This document shows positions 1 through 7,042 of a DNA stretch of 7,740 nt, piece by piece. The stretch is from assembly GCA_964416175.1 (NCBI GenBank), contig CAYQDF010000141.1, forward strand, positions 1 to 7,740. The letters run 5' to 3'. Position numbers and translations under genes: made by a program. Each line of letters starts with the position of its first letter. Within the stretch, counting starts at the first letter, position 1. This DNA comes from CAYQDF01 sp964416175. GTDB taxonomy: Bacteria; Chloroflexota; Anaerolineae; Anaerolineales; UBA4823. The notes beneath the pieces are model-generated. The model was not told the origin of the DNA. It ran no database searches and saw nothing but the letters and a program-made list of their open reading frames with translations.

Positions 1-119
1 TCTCAGGCAATGAAACCGGGAGACGGATCATAGAACGAATGGAAGACTCGTTCGACGAGAATTCCAATCTCAATCGGCAAGTTCCGCGGCAAACGGCGCA
101 GGAAGCAAACCGCCATTAG
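1..119 (+). CDS. Possible 3' end of an upstream gene, product unknown
   Basis: The frame starting at base 3 is open from the window edge to a TAG at 117-119, three bases before the ATG of the next gene. That spacing matches the packed arrangement downstream. The visible 38 residues are hydrophilic, rich in Arg, Glu, Asn and Gln, with no motif I recognise, and they resemble a charged C-terminal tail. Support is weak: an open stretch this short is not rare by chance. Frame 1 is also open to a TAG at 31-33 and could equally hold the end of an upstream gene, which would leave about 89 bases of untranslated leader. If frame 3 is real, the operon starts upstream of the window. Confidence 0.3.
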   Translation, partial: SGNETGRRIIERMEDSFDENSNLNRQVPRQTAQEANRH

Positions 120-122
120 CTC

Positions 123-1370
123 ATGACGAAACGAATCGTCATCCTCCATTTCGCAGCTCCACCCGTCATCGGTGGAGTCGAAAGCACCATTCTCCATCAC
201 AGCCAGCTCCTCGCTTCTGCTGGCTGGGAGGTGACCATCCTGGCTGGTAGAGGGAAAGAATTTCAGCCTGGCATCCGCGTTCTCATCCTTCCAGCGATCG
301 ACTCTCGCCACCCTGAGATTTTGCGTATTGGGGAAAAGCTGGCACAGGGGGTTGTGGATCAAGATTTCTATCGGATACGTGATTCTCTGGCAGAGGTGCT
401 TGCCCCACTCCTCATCGAGGCAGACGCTGCGATCATTCATAACGTTCACACGCTTCATAAAAACTTGCCGCTGACTGCTGCACTGCATCGCTTGAACGAA
501 GAGCACAAACCCCCTCAAATCGCCTGGTGCCACGATTTCGCCTGGCACGACAGGTTGTACCAGCCGCAGCTGCATCCCGGATACCCCTGGGACCTCCTTC
601 GCACCCTCTGGCGGGGCGTCAGATACGTGGCTGTATCGGAGCACCGACGGCAGCGCCTGGCAGATCTGCTTGGTGCCTCGCCTGATCTCATCGAGGTCAT
701 TCCTCCGGGCATCGCCTTCACTGGCTTCATGAAATTCGAGCCGCTCACTCGCCGGATCCTTGACAGGTTGAACCTGAGGCGGGCGGAGCCGATTTTCCTC
801 CTCCCAGCCCGAATCACACGCCGTAAGAATATCGAATTTGCCATCCGAGTGATCGCTGAAATCCGAAAGACATACCCGGATGCGGCTCTGCTCGTGACCG
901 GCCCTCCTGGCGCTCACAACCCTACCAATCTGGCGTACCTCGATTCGCTACGAGAATTGCGGGAAGAACTGGAAGTCACGAAAAACGTCCATTTCCTCTA
1001 CGAGCTCGGAGAATCCGGCAAACCGCTCGAACTTCCAGATGCAGTCATCACTGACCTGTACCAGGTAGCGGATGCCCTGCTGTTTCCAAGCAAAAGGGAG
1101 GGTTTTGGGATCCCTGTCCTGGAAGCCGGCCTCTCACGCATGCCGGTCTTCGCTGCGGATATCCCGTCGATCCGGGAGAGCAGTAGCGGCTATGCGCATT
1201 TGTTTGCTCTTTCCTGCACCCCTGAATCGGTCGGGCAGGCCATTATTTCCCGCCTCCAATCCGACTCGGCGTTCCGCCTCAGGCGATCTGTCCTGGCCAA
1301 TTACACCTGGGATTCAATCGTAAGAAACAGGGTCATCCCATTAATCGAATCAGTCCTTTTGAAACCATGA
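123..1370 (+). CDS. GT-B fold glycosyltransferase, GT4-like (acceptor unknown)
   Basis: This is a 415-residue retaining glycosyltransferase of the GT4 (group 1) type, probably cytoplasmic because no signal peptide or membrane segment is visible. The N-terminal acceptor domain opens with a hydrophobic strand and the GGVES loop (residues 17-21), followed by IHNVHTLHKN (105-114) and AWCHDF (134-139). The C-terminal donor domain starts near residue 224 with LLPARITRRKN (226-236), whose Arg/Lys usually bind the nucleotide-sugar phosphates. It carries the E-x7-E motif EGFGIPVLE (326-334), which binds the donor sugar. Length is normal for GT4. The ATG at 123 gives a typical start; a purine-rich AGGA at 100-103 is too distant to be a convincing ribosome site. 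The stop overlaps the gpgS start by four bases, so it likely acts in the same pathway. It could extend glucosylglycerate or its phosphate, like mannosylglucosyl-phosphoglycerate synthase, or could make an unrelated glycan. The fold call is secure; the substrate is a guess. Confidence 0.88.
   Translation: MTKRIVILHFAAPPVIGGVESTILHHSQLLASAGWEVTILAGRGKEFQPGIRVLILPAIDSRHPEILRIGEKLAQGVVDQDFYRIRDSLAEVLAPLLIEADAAIIHNVHTLHKNLPLTAALHRLNEEHKPPQIAWCHDFAWHDRLYQPQLHPGYPWDLLRTLWRGVRYVAVSEHRRQRLADLLGASPDLIEVIPPGIAFTGFMKFEPLTRRILDRLNLRRAEPIFLLPARITRRKNIEFAIRVIAEIRKTYPDAALLVTGPPGAHNPTNLAYLDSLRELREELEVTKNVHFLYELGESGKPLELPDAVITDLYQVADALLFPSKREGFGIPVLEAGLSRMPVFAADIPSIRESSSGYAHLFALSCTPESVGQAIISRLQSDSAFRLRRSVLANYTWDSIVRNRVIPLIESVLLKP
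1367..1370 (+). other. ATGA stop/start overlap (GT4 to gpgS)
   Basis: The ATG of the gpgS fusion (1367-1369) overlaps the TGA of the glycosyltransferase (1368-1370). No clear Shine-Dalgarno motif precedes it, so termination-reinitiation coupling is the likely mode of translation. Confidence 0.85.
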
Positions 1371-3295
1371 ACCAAAATTTCATTCAGAAAAAAGAAACAG
1401 CGACCGGCCAGAAGAAGGTCCACAGGGTAGTCCTGTTGGAATCCAACATCCAGGAGGCCATGACCATCCTCCCCTTTGCCGAGAAATTCATCCATGAAAA
1501 GCTCGGCCGTCTGATCATTCTCTCTGTGCTCAGCATACCCGCCGATGAAAAACTCAGCCAAATGGCTGCAAAGGCCAGCCGGTTGCGGGAGGAAATGACG
1601 GCCTTCATCTCGCGCGATCTGCCATCCACAACCCGGGTGAGGACCCTTGTTCGCACGGAAAAGGAAATCTGGGAAGGGATTCGAGAGAATATTATTGAAG
1701 ATAAGGTCGATGCTGTATTCGCTCATTGGAATGCATTATCGATTGCCAGCCTTCAATCCGAACCTGTCCAGGATCATCCTCTGATGAAATTGCCCTGCGA
1801 AGTTGTCGTCGTTCGCCCGTCCTGCTCTGTGGCTGACACAGGAATCTGGGGAACTGACACCGACATTCTGCTGCCTGTCAGAGGCACAATAAACTCTTCT
1901 CTTATGCTCCGGGTCAGCGATAGTCTGGCGCGCCTTGTTGATGGGACAGTGACTCTGCTCCACGTCTCCTCTCCAGGTGCACGGGAGACCACAGACAGTT
2001 ATACCGCTCAATTCACACCTGCACTGTATGGCCTCGAGAATATCAAGCGTTCCTTGATCGTAAAGGGTGAATTGCCAGATGCGATTCTGAATGAAGTCGC
2101 AGATCATGAAACAATCATCATCGGTGTTCCAGACATTGAATCCAAACCTGCAGACTGGTTGCCTGCCTTAATCAATACCTTACTGGAAGACCAATCGAAA
2201 ACTCTGATCCTGGTAAAAGACCGCAAACCTGCGTTCACCGCACCTGACGCTGCGGACATTCCCAGCAGGATCCGTGAACACCCGCTGGCGGTCGTCGTAG
2301 ACAAATGGTTCGCGGAGAACACCTATCACAGCCAGGAATTCGCCGATTTGGACAGGCTGCTGGCTTTCAAGAAAGAACAGGATTTGACGATCAGCCTGGG
2401 ACTGCCTTCATTGAACGAGGAGGAAACGGTTGGTAATGTAATCACCACCATTCAGAATGAGTTGATGAAGCAGGTGCCTTTGCTTGACGAGATTGTCCTG
2501 ATTGACTCCGGTTCCACAGATAGGACGAGGCAGATCGCCAGGGAGCTCGGGATCCGGGTATTCCTCCACCAGGAAATCCTGCCGGAGACCGGGGCATACC
2601 ACGGCAAAGGCGAAGCGCTTTGGAAAAGCCTGCATGTGCTCTCCGGGGATATCGTTGCCTGGATTGACACCGACATCAAGAACATTCATCCCCGTTTTGT
2701 GTACGGGATCCTCGGCCCGCTTCTGGTTAACCGTCGGATCCAATATGTAAAAGGGTTCTACCGCCGTCCGCTGCGAAGGGGAGATAAGCTGGTTGCCGGA
2801 GGTGGGGGACGAGTGACGGAGCTGACTGCGCGCCCACTGATCAACCTGTTCTTCCCGGAGCTCTCGGGCCTGATTCAGCCCCTCTCGGGGGAATACGCCG
2901 GGCGGAGATCAGCGCTCGAGCAGCTGCCGTTCTTCACCGGCTATGGTGTCGAAACCGGCCTGTTAATCGACCTGCTGCATAAATTTGGCCTTAAAGGGAT
3001 TGCCCAAGTAGACCTTGTCGAAAGAATCCACCACAACCAGCTGCTGCCTTCCCTTTCGAAGATGTCGTTCGCGATCCTTCAGGTTGTCATAAACCGGCTG
3101 GAAAAACGCCATGCGATTCAACTGCTGAACCAGGTCAATCTCACCATGAATTTGATCCGGTACAGTCAGCTGCGCGGCTATTTCCTGGAGCAAGAGGAGA
3201 TCCAGGAGATCGAACGCCCTCCAATCCAGACCATCGCAGAGTACCAGTCGAGGCGGGAACGGTATGCAACAGGTCGAATCAAGACCAGAGGATGA
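1367..3295 (+). CDS. gpgS: Usp-like tandem domains fused to glucosyl-3-phosphoglycerate synthase
   Basis: This 642-residue protein is about twice the usual GpgS length (roughly 320-330). Residues about 338-605 are the GT2-type (CAZy GT81) synthase that transfers glucose from NDP-glucose to 3-phosphoglycerate, the committed step to glucosylglycerate. Visible motifs are PSLNEEETVG (347-356), DSGSTDRT (380-387), GKGEALWKSL (413-422), the metal-binding DTD (434-436), the GGGGRVTELTARP loop (478-490), LSGEYAGRR (506-514), GYGVET (525-530) and ERIHHNQ (552-558), whose His probably binds the metal. The core therefore looks intact. Residues about 18-150 and 164-285 look like two divergent universal-stress-protein folds, each ending in a VVVVRP or LILVKD type strand. 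The usual ATP motif G-x2-G-x9-G(S/T) is not visible in either, so they may be structural or bind another ligand. The ATG at 1367 overlaps the preceding gene. The enzyme call is firm; the role of the N-terminal half is unknown. Confidence 0.92.
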   Translation: MNQNFIQKKETATGQKKVHRVVLLESNIQEAMTILPFAEKFIHEKLGRLIILSVLSIPADEKLSQMAAKASRLREEMTAFISRDLPSTTRVRTLVRTEKEIWEGIRENIIEDKVDAVFAHWNALSIASLQSEPVQDHPLMKLPCEVVVVRPSCSVADTGIWGTDTDILLPVRGTINSSLMLRVSDSLARLVDGTVTLLHVSSPGARETTDSYTAQFTPALYGLENIKRSLIVKGELPDAILNEVADHETIIIGVPDIESKPADWLPALINTLLEDQSKTLILVKDRKPAFTAPDAADIPSRIREHPLAVVVDKWFAENTYHSQEFADLDRLLAFKKEQDLTISLGLPSLNEEETVGNVITTIQNELMKQVPLLDEIVLIDSGSTDRTRQIARELGIRVFLHQEILPETGAYHGKGEALWKSLHVLSGDIVAWIDTDIKNIHPRFVYGILGPLLVNRRIQYVKGFYRRPLRRGDKLVAGGGGRVTELTARPLINLFFPELSGLIQPLSGEYAGRRSALEQLPFFTGYGVETGLLIDLLHKFGLKGIAQVDLVERIHHNQLLPSLSKMSFAILQVVINRLEKRHAIQLLNQVNLTMNLIRYSQLRGYFLEQEEIQEIERPPIQTIAEYQSRRERYATGRIKTRG

Positions 3296-3321
3296 AGCCG
3301 GACATTTCGAGATAACGCTGC
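3296..3321 (+). promoter_or_regulatory. Short gap with weak ribosome-binding site before gpgP
   Basis: This 26-base spacer is the longest gap between genes after base 123. A CGAGAT at 3308-3313 sits about eight bases before the ATG at 3322 and is a weak Shine-Dalgarno candidate. I see no promoter or terminator hairpin here. A second in-frame ATG at 3328 would shorten the protein by two residues. Confidence 0.4.
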
Positions 3322-3897
3322 ATGACAATGATCTACCTGATCCGTCACGGGGAAACAGATTGGAATGTCCTCGGCCGTTTCCAGGGCCAGGCCGACCCCC
3401 CATTAAACAGCACAGGCATCGCTCAATCCGAAGAACTGGCAGCATCCTTGCGCGGTGAAAAAATCGATGTCATATATACCAGCCCGTTGAAGAGAGCGCT
3501 GCAAACCGCGGAGATCCTCTCCCAACGGCTGTCTGTGGAGTTGATCATCGATCCCAGGTTGATGGAGATCCACCAGGGAGACTGGCAGACCAGACTTCGC
3601 CCCGAAATCGAGGCAGTATACGCCGAGCTGTTTGCAGAATGGGAGACCAACCCCTGGGATGTCTCCCCTCCTGGCGGCGAGAGTCTGGCCGAAGTGCAGG
3701 CGCGCGTGAAAGAAGCCATGGGCGACATACTGGAAAATCATCCTCGGAAACATATCGCGATCGTTTCTCACAGGATTCCCATCGCGCTCATCAAAGTGCA
3801 ATACCAGGGATTGGACAAAGATATCGTTCGCAAAATCAAGCTGCCGAATTCTTCCTGGGAAAAAATCGAGATCGATTCGCCTTCAAAAGCTGGATGA
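3322..3897 (+). CDS. gpgP: Histidine-phosphatase family enzyme, likely glucosyl-3-phosphoglycerate phosphatase
   Basis: This 191-residue protein has the histidine phosphatase (phosphoglycerate mutase-like) signature LIRHGETDWN at residues 6-15, with His9 the expected phospho-acceptor. It also has YTSPLKRALQTA (52-63, Arg58), the acid/base region MEIHQGDWQ (81-89, Glu82) and the second catalytic His150 in IVSHR. After His150 the usual Gly-Gly or Gly-Ala is replaced by Arg-Ile, a modest departure. Length is typical for the small single-domain members. Mycobacterial GpgP belongs to this superfamily, and this gene lies directly after gpgS, so removal of phosphate from glucosyl-3-phosphoglycerate to give glucosylglycerate is the likely role. 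By sequence alone it could be another sugar phosphatase or a cobalamin-pathway phosphatase; the context decides. The start at 3322 gives MTMIYLIRHG; the ATG at 3328 is an alternative. The end overlaps the next gene by ATGA. Confidence 0.8.
   Translation: MTMIYLIRHGETDWNVLGRFQGQADPPLNSTGIAQSEELAASLRGEKIDVIYTSPLKRALQTAEILSQRLSVELIIDPRLMEIHQGDWQTRLRPEIEAVYAELFAEWETNPWDVSPPGGESLAEVQARVKEAMGDILENHPRKHIAIVSHRIPIALIKVQYQGLDKDIVRKIKLPNSSWEKIEIDSPSKAG
3894..3897 (+). other. ATGA stop/start overlap (gpgP to phosphorylase)
   Basis: The ATG at 3894-3896 and the TGA at 3895-3897 overlap. No Shine-Dalgarno motif is evident in the preceding 20 bases. The overlap decides the phosphorylase start, because the protein from this ATG begins where the family similarity begins. 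Confidence 0.85.
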
Positions 3898-5663
3898 AAC
3901 ACGAAGACCGCATTCGCAACATCCTCAATACGCTGTATGGGATAAGAGGGGAAGGAATTATCCAGGCATTGCTTAGAAAGCTGGATCAATTCCACGCCCG
4001 TAACCCGGGACTGCAACATGAACTGTTCGACCTCACCCAAAAAGATGTGGTCGTCATCACTTATGGCGATCAATTCCAGGACGATAACCTTCCACCCCTG
4101 GATTCGTTGTCCGCGTTCCTCGATTCGTACCTGAGTGGCCTTGTTTCGATCATTCATGTTCTGCCTTTTTTTCCCTCATCCTCAGACGACGGTTTTTCGG
4201 TCAGTGAATATCGGAAGGTCGACCCCAGGCTTGGGAGTTGGGGTGAGATCGGTCGCCTCGCCAGTCGTTACAAGTTGATGGTAGATCTCGTCGTCAATCA
4301 CGTTTCCCAGGAGAGTGTCTGGTTCAAAGCATTCCTCCGCGGTGAAGAACCCTACAAGGATTTTTTCATCACTATCGATCCTGCCGTGGACTTGAGCAAC
4401 GTTTTTCGCCCCAGGTCCCATCCCCTGCTTACCCCATACGAGACCGCATCTGGGAAGAAGCACGTTTGGACAACTTTCAGTGCTGACCAGGTCGATCTCA
4501 ATTTCTCAAACCCCGCTGTGCTGTTGGAGCTGATCGATGTGCTGCTTTTCTACGTCGAAAAAGGCGCTCGATTGGTCCGGCTGGATGCGATCGGTTACGT
4601 CTGGAAAGAACCAGGCACATCCTGCTTGAATCTGCCACAGGCACACCTGATCGTCAAATTGTTCCGGGCAGTCCTGGATGAAGTGGCGCCGGCTGTAAAG
4701 CTGATCACGGAGACGAACGTCCCGCACATTGAAAATATTGCGTATTTTGGAGACCCCCTCGAGCCGGGCGTGGAAAAAGGTGATTTAATGGGCGACGAAG
4801 CGCAGCTGGTTTACAATTTTTCCCTGGCGCCACTCGTAGTACACGCTTTTCAGAACGGCGATGCGCGAACCTTGTCCCGGTGGGCTGAGACTCTGTCAGC
4901 ACCCTATCCTTCGACTACGTTTCTCAATTTCATCGCATCCCACGATGGGATCGGGGTTACCCCGGCCAGGGGATTGCTGTCTGACAGAGAAATTCAGGAG
5001 CTCATCACCAGGACACTCGAACACGGCGGCCAGGTGTCGTACAAGAAGAACCCGGATGGCTCGGAAAGCGCTTACGAATTGAACATCACATTGTTCGATG
5101 CCCTGAACAAGCCCCAGGAGGCGGACCATGAGACCTCCATCAGCCGCTTTCTGGCCGCGCAGTCCTGCATGCTCTCGCTTGCCGGGGTCCCGGGCATTTA
5201 CGTGCACAGCCTTTTTGGCTCCCGCAACTGCTCACCCTGCTTCGCGGCGACTCGGCAGCCGCGATCGCTCAACCGGGAGAAGTTCAAGCTCGAAGAGCTC
5301 ATCAGAGACCTTCAAAATGAGCACGCTCCATCGACCAGGATATTTGATGCCACCAGGCGATTCCTCGAAATCCGGGGGAAGCAGCCTGCCTTCCACCCGG
5401 CTGCTGCGCAAACCGTATTGTTCCTCGATCCAAGGATCTTCGCTATACTCCGATCCGGTTTAGACCCCCGGGATACCATCCTTTGCCTGATCAACACTTC
5501 TGCTGAACAGGTACCGGTCAGCGTTCACCTGGCCGGATTGGAGCTGGCTCCTTCCGGATTTTGGAAAGATCTGATCCTTGGGGGAACGTATCAAGGAGAT
5601 TCAGGATATCTGGTCCTGACGCTGGAGGGTTACCAAACGTTGTGGTTAAAGCAGACCGCATGA
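3894..5663 (+). CDS. ggaP: GH13_18 phosphorylase, likely glucosylglycerate phosphorylase
   Basis: This 589-residue protein has the (beta/alpha)8 core of GH13 subfamily 18, the sucrose phosphorylase group. Visible motifs are ITYGDQF (55-61), HVLPFFPSSSDDGFSV (88-103), region I DLVVNH (131-136), region II RLVRLDAIGYVWKE (226-239) with nucleophile Asp231, region III LITETNVPH (270-278) with acid/base Glu273, and region IV FIASHDGIG (346-354) with stabiliser Asp351. All catalytic residues are present. Sucrose phosphorylases are about 500 residues; the longer N-terminus (about 50 residues before the first strand) fits the glucosylglycerate phosphorylase and related branches. Expected reaction: glucosylglycerate plus phosphate to glucose-1-phosphate and D-glycerate, in the cytoplasm. 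The neighbouring gpgS, gpgP and glycerate kinase strongly support that substrate over sucrose or sucrose-6-phosphate. Oddity: the loop before SLNREK (458-463) contains CSPC (446-449), where relatives as I recall them carry Asp and Gly. The start at 3894 is preferred over 3639, which would overlap all the C-terminal part of gpgP. Confidence 0.87.
   Translation: MKHEDRIRNILNTLYGIRGEGIIQALLRKLDQFHARNPGLQHELFDLTQKDVVVITYGDQFQDDNLPPLDSLSAFLDSYLSGLVSIIHVLPFFPSSSDDGFSVSEYRKVDPRLGSWGEIGRLASRYKLMVDLVVNHVSQESVWFKAFLRGEEPYKDFFITIDPAVDLSNVFRPRSHPLLTPYETASGKKHVWTTFSADQVDLNFSNPAVLLELIDVLLFYVEKGARLVRLDAIGYVWKEPGTSCLNLPQAHLIVKLFRAVLDEVAPAVKLITETNVPHIENIAYFGDPLEPGVEKGDLMGDEAQLVYNFSLAPLVVHAFQNGDARTLSRWAETLSAPYPSTTFLNFIASHDGIGVTPARGLLSDREIQELITRTLEHGGQVSYKKNPDGSESAYELNITLFDALNKPQEADHETSISRFLAAQSCMLSLAGVPGIYVHSLFGSRNCSPCFAATRQPRSLNREKFKLEELIRDLQNEHAPSTRIFDATRRFLEIRGKQPAFHPAAAQTVLFLDPRIFAILRSGLDPRDTILCLINTSAEQVPVSVHLAGLELAPSGFWKDLILGGTYQGDSGYLVLTLEGYQTLWLKQTA
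5660..5663 (+). other. ATGA stop/start overlap (phosphorylase to kinase)
   Basis: The ATG at 5660-5662 and the TGA at 5661-5663 overlap, the third such junction in the cluster. Translation of the kinase is likely coupled to the phosphorylase, whose product D-glycerate is the kinase substrate. Confidence 0.85.
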
Positions 5664-7039
5664 GAACTTTTATACGATTACCCCCTTCGACTTTGCGGGA
5701 ACACCCTTGGGGCGTTCAGGTGAGGCGAGTTCTGGAAGCCTCGCTTTCAGCCGTAGATCCAGAACAGGCGGTCATCGCCCATCTGAAGGTTGACGGAAGC
5801 CGGCTGGTCCTGGACGGGACGCATCTGAATCTTGATTCCATCGAGCGTATATTCCTGGTGGGTGCTGGTAAGGCAGGTGTACCCATGGCAGAAGCCGTCC
5901 AAAAACTCCTGGGAAATCGCCTGACCCGGGGGATGGTCGTCGTTAAGGATGGCTATGCGCAGACAACCGCAGTATCTCCACACATCCCCATCTTCACAGC
6001 TGCCCACCCCATCCCCGATCAGCGGGGAATTATGGCAGCAAAAGAGATCTTTAACCTGCTTCAAAACACGACACCCCACGACCTGGTGATCTTCCTGATC
6101 TCTGGAGGGGGATCGGCGCTCATGACTTCCCCACCCCCAGGGATCAGCCTCCTGGATCTCCAGAAATTGACCGAAATCCTCCTTAAATGCGGCGCAACAA
6201 TTAATGAGATCAACGTACTGCGGAAGCATCTGGACGAGATCAAAGGAGGGCAGCTCGCCCGCAAGGCCGCCCCGGCTAGGATCATCACTTTGATCCTCTC
6301 CGATGTGGTCGGCGATCCCCTCGATATCATTGCCTCTGGACCAACCGTCCCGGATCCATCCACATTTCAAGATGCCTTGGCGATCCTGGAGCGTCACTCG
6401 ATCGTGCCGCAGGTGCCGACAGCAATCCTCGACCACCTCCGGCAGGGGGCCGATGGAAACCTCCCCGATACACCCAAACCGGGAGATCCGCTTTTCGAAC
6501 GCGTAACCAATATCGTGATCGCATCCAACAAGACGGCCGCCCAGGCTGCGGTGCAGCAGGCGCAGCGCGAAGGATTTCACGCCCAGCTGCTGACGAGCTT
6601 CCTGCAGGGAGAGGCGAGACAGGCTGGCAGGTTTCTGGCGGCTGTCCTCAAGCAGATGGCGATTGACGGGCAGCCGCTGATGCGCCCGGCGTGTCTCGTG
6701 GCGGGCGGCGAGACAACAGTGACGCTCAAGGGCGAAGGGCTGGGGGGCCGCAACCAGGAACTGGCACTTGCGGCAGTCAACGATCTGGCTGACTTACCCG
6801 GCGCGCTTTTGGCAGCCCTGGCGACGGATGGCGGCGATGGTCCCACGGATGCCGCAGGGGCGGTCGTATCGGAAATGACCCATGAGCGCGCGCTCAAGCT
6901 GGGATTGGATCCTCAGCTTTACCTGTCGCGCAATGATTCCTACCATTTTTTCAAGCGTCTTGACGACCTGATCATCACAGGTCCGACTCAAACGAACGTG
7001 AATGATCTGATTTTCCTGTTTACATTTCCATTATACTGA
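5660..7039 (+). CDS. gck: Glycerate 2-kinase (MOFRL family)
   Basis: This 459-residue protein matches the MOFRL-type glycerate kinases (GckA/TtuD-like), which phosphorylate D-glycerate with ATP, typically giving 2-phosphoglycerate. The N-terminal domain (about 15-280) shows FLVGAGKAG (65-73, with Lys71), DLVIFLISGGGSAL (141-154), INVLRKHLDEIKGGQLA (184-200), LILSDVVGDP (211-220) and IASGPTV (224-230). The C-terminal MOFRL domain (about 340-459) shows AGGETTV (348-354), GRNQELAL (363-370), ATDGGDGPTDAAG (388-400) and the closing GPTQTNVNDL (441-450). Length and motif order are normal, so it should be active. It is coupled to the phosphorylase that releases D-glycerate, which fits salvage of the aglycone into lower glycolysis. 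The start at 5660 is chosen because residues from an upstream in-frame ATG at 5561 overlap the phosphorylase and lack family similarity. The family is distinct from the GarK/GlxK glycerate kinases. Confidence 0.93.
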   Translation: MRTFIRLPPSTLREHPWGVQVRRVLEASLSAVDPEQAVIAHLKVDGSRLVLDGTHLNLDSIERIFLVGAGKAGVPMAEAVQKLLGNRLTRGMVVVKDGYAQTTAVSPHIPIFTAAHPIPDQRGIMAAKEIFNLLQNTTPHDLVIFLISGGGSALMTSPPPGISLLDLQKLTEILLKCGATINEINVLRKHLDEIKGGQLARKAAPARIITLILSDVVGDPLDIIASGPTVPDPSTFQDALAILERHSIVPQVPTAILDHLRQGADGNLPDTPKPGDPLFERVTNIVIASNKTAAQAAVQQAQREGFHAQLLTSFLQGEARQAGRFLAAVLKQMAIDGQPLMRPACLVAGGETTVTLKGEGLGGRNQELALAAVNDLADLPGALLAALATDGGDGPTDAAGAVVSEMTHERALKLGLDPQLYLSRNDSYHFFKRLDDLIITGPTQTNVNDLIFLFTFPLY

Positions 7040-7042
7040 CCT

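Noticed and set aside
3..917. 304-residue open frame on the minus strand
   Set aside because: It lies almost entirely opposite the glycosyltransferase, has no recognisable motif, and the plus-strand frame has clear GT-B signatures.
3296..3321. Internal promoter or terminator before gpgP
   Set aside because: The gap is only 26 bases, with no hairpin, T-run or recognisable -10/-35 pair.
3639..3893. N-terminal extension of the phosphorylase
   Set aside because: It would overlap gpgP by over 250 bases with a low-complexity, Arg/Ser-rich sequence; the ATGA overlap at 3894 is the natural start.
5561..5659. Upstream start for the glycerate kinase
   Set aside because: The extra 33 residues overlap the phosphorylase C-terminus and show no family similarity; the ATG at 5660 fits the coupling pattern.
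3894..5663. Sucrose phosphorylase as the primary call
   Set aside because: The fold is the same, but length and the surrounding gpgS, gpgP and glycerate kinase genes point to glucosylglycerate; sucrose-type activity is kept as an alternative to test.
5747..6580. 277-residue open frame on the minus strand
   Set aside because: It is antisense to the glycerate kinase, which has complete family motifs; the minus-strand translation resembles no family I know.
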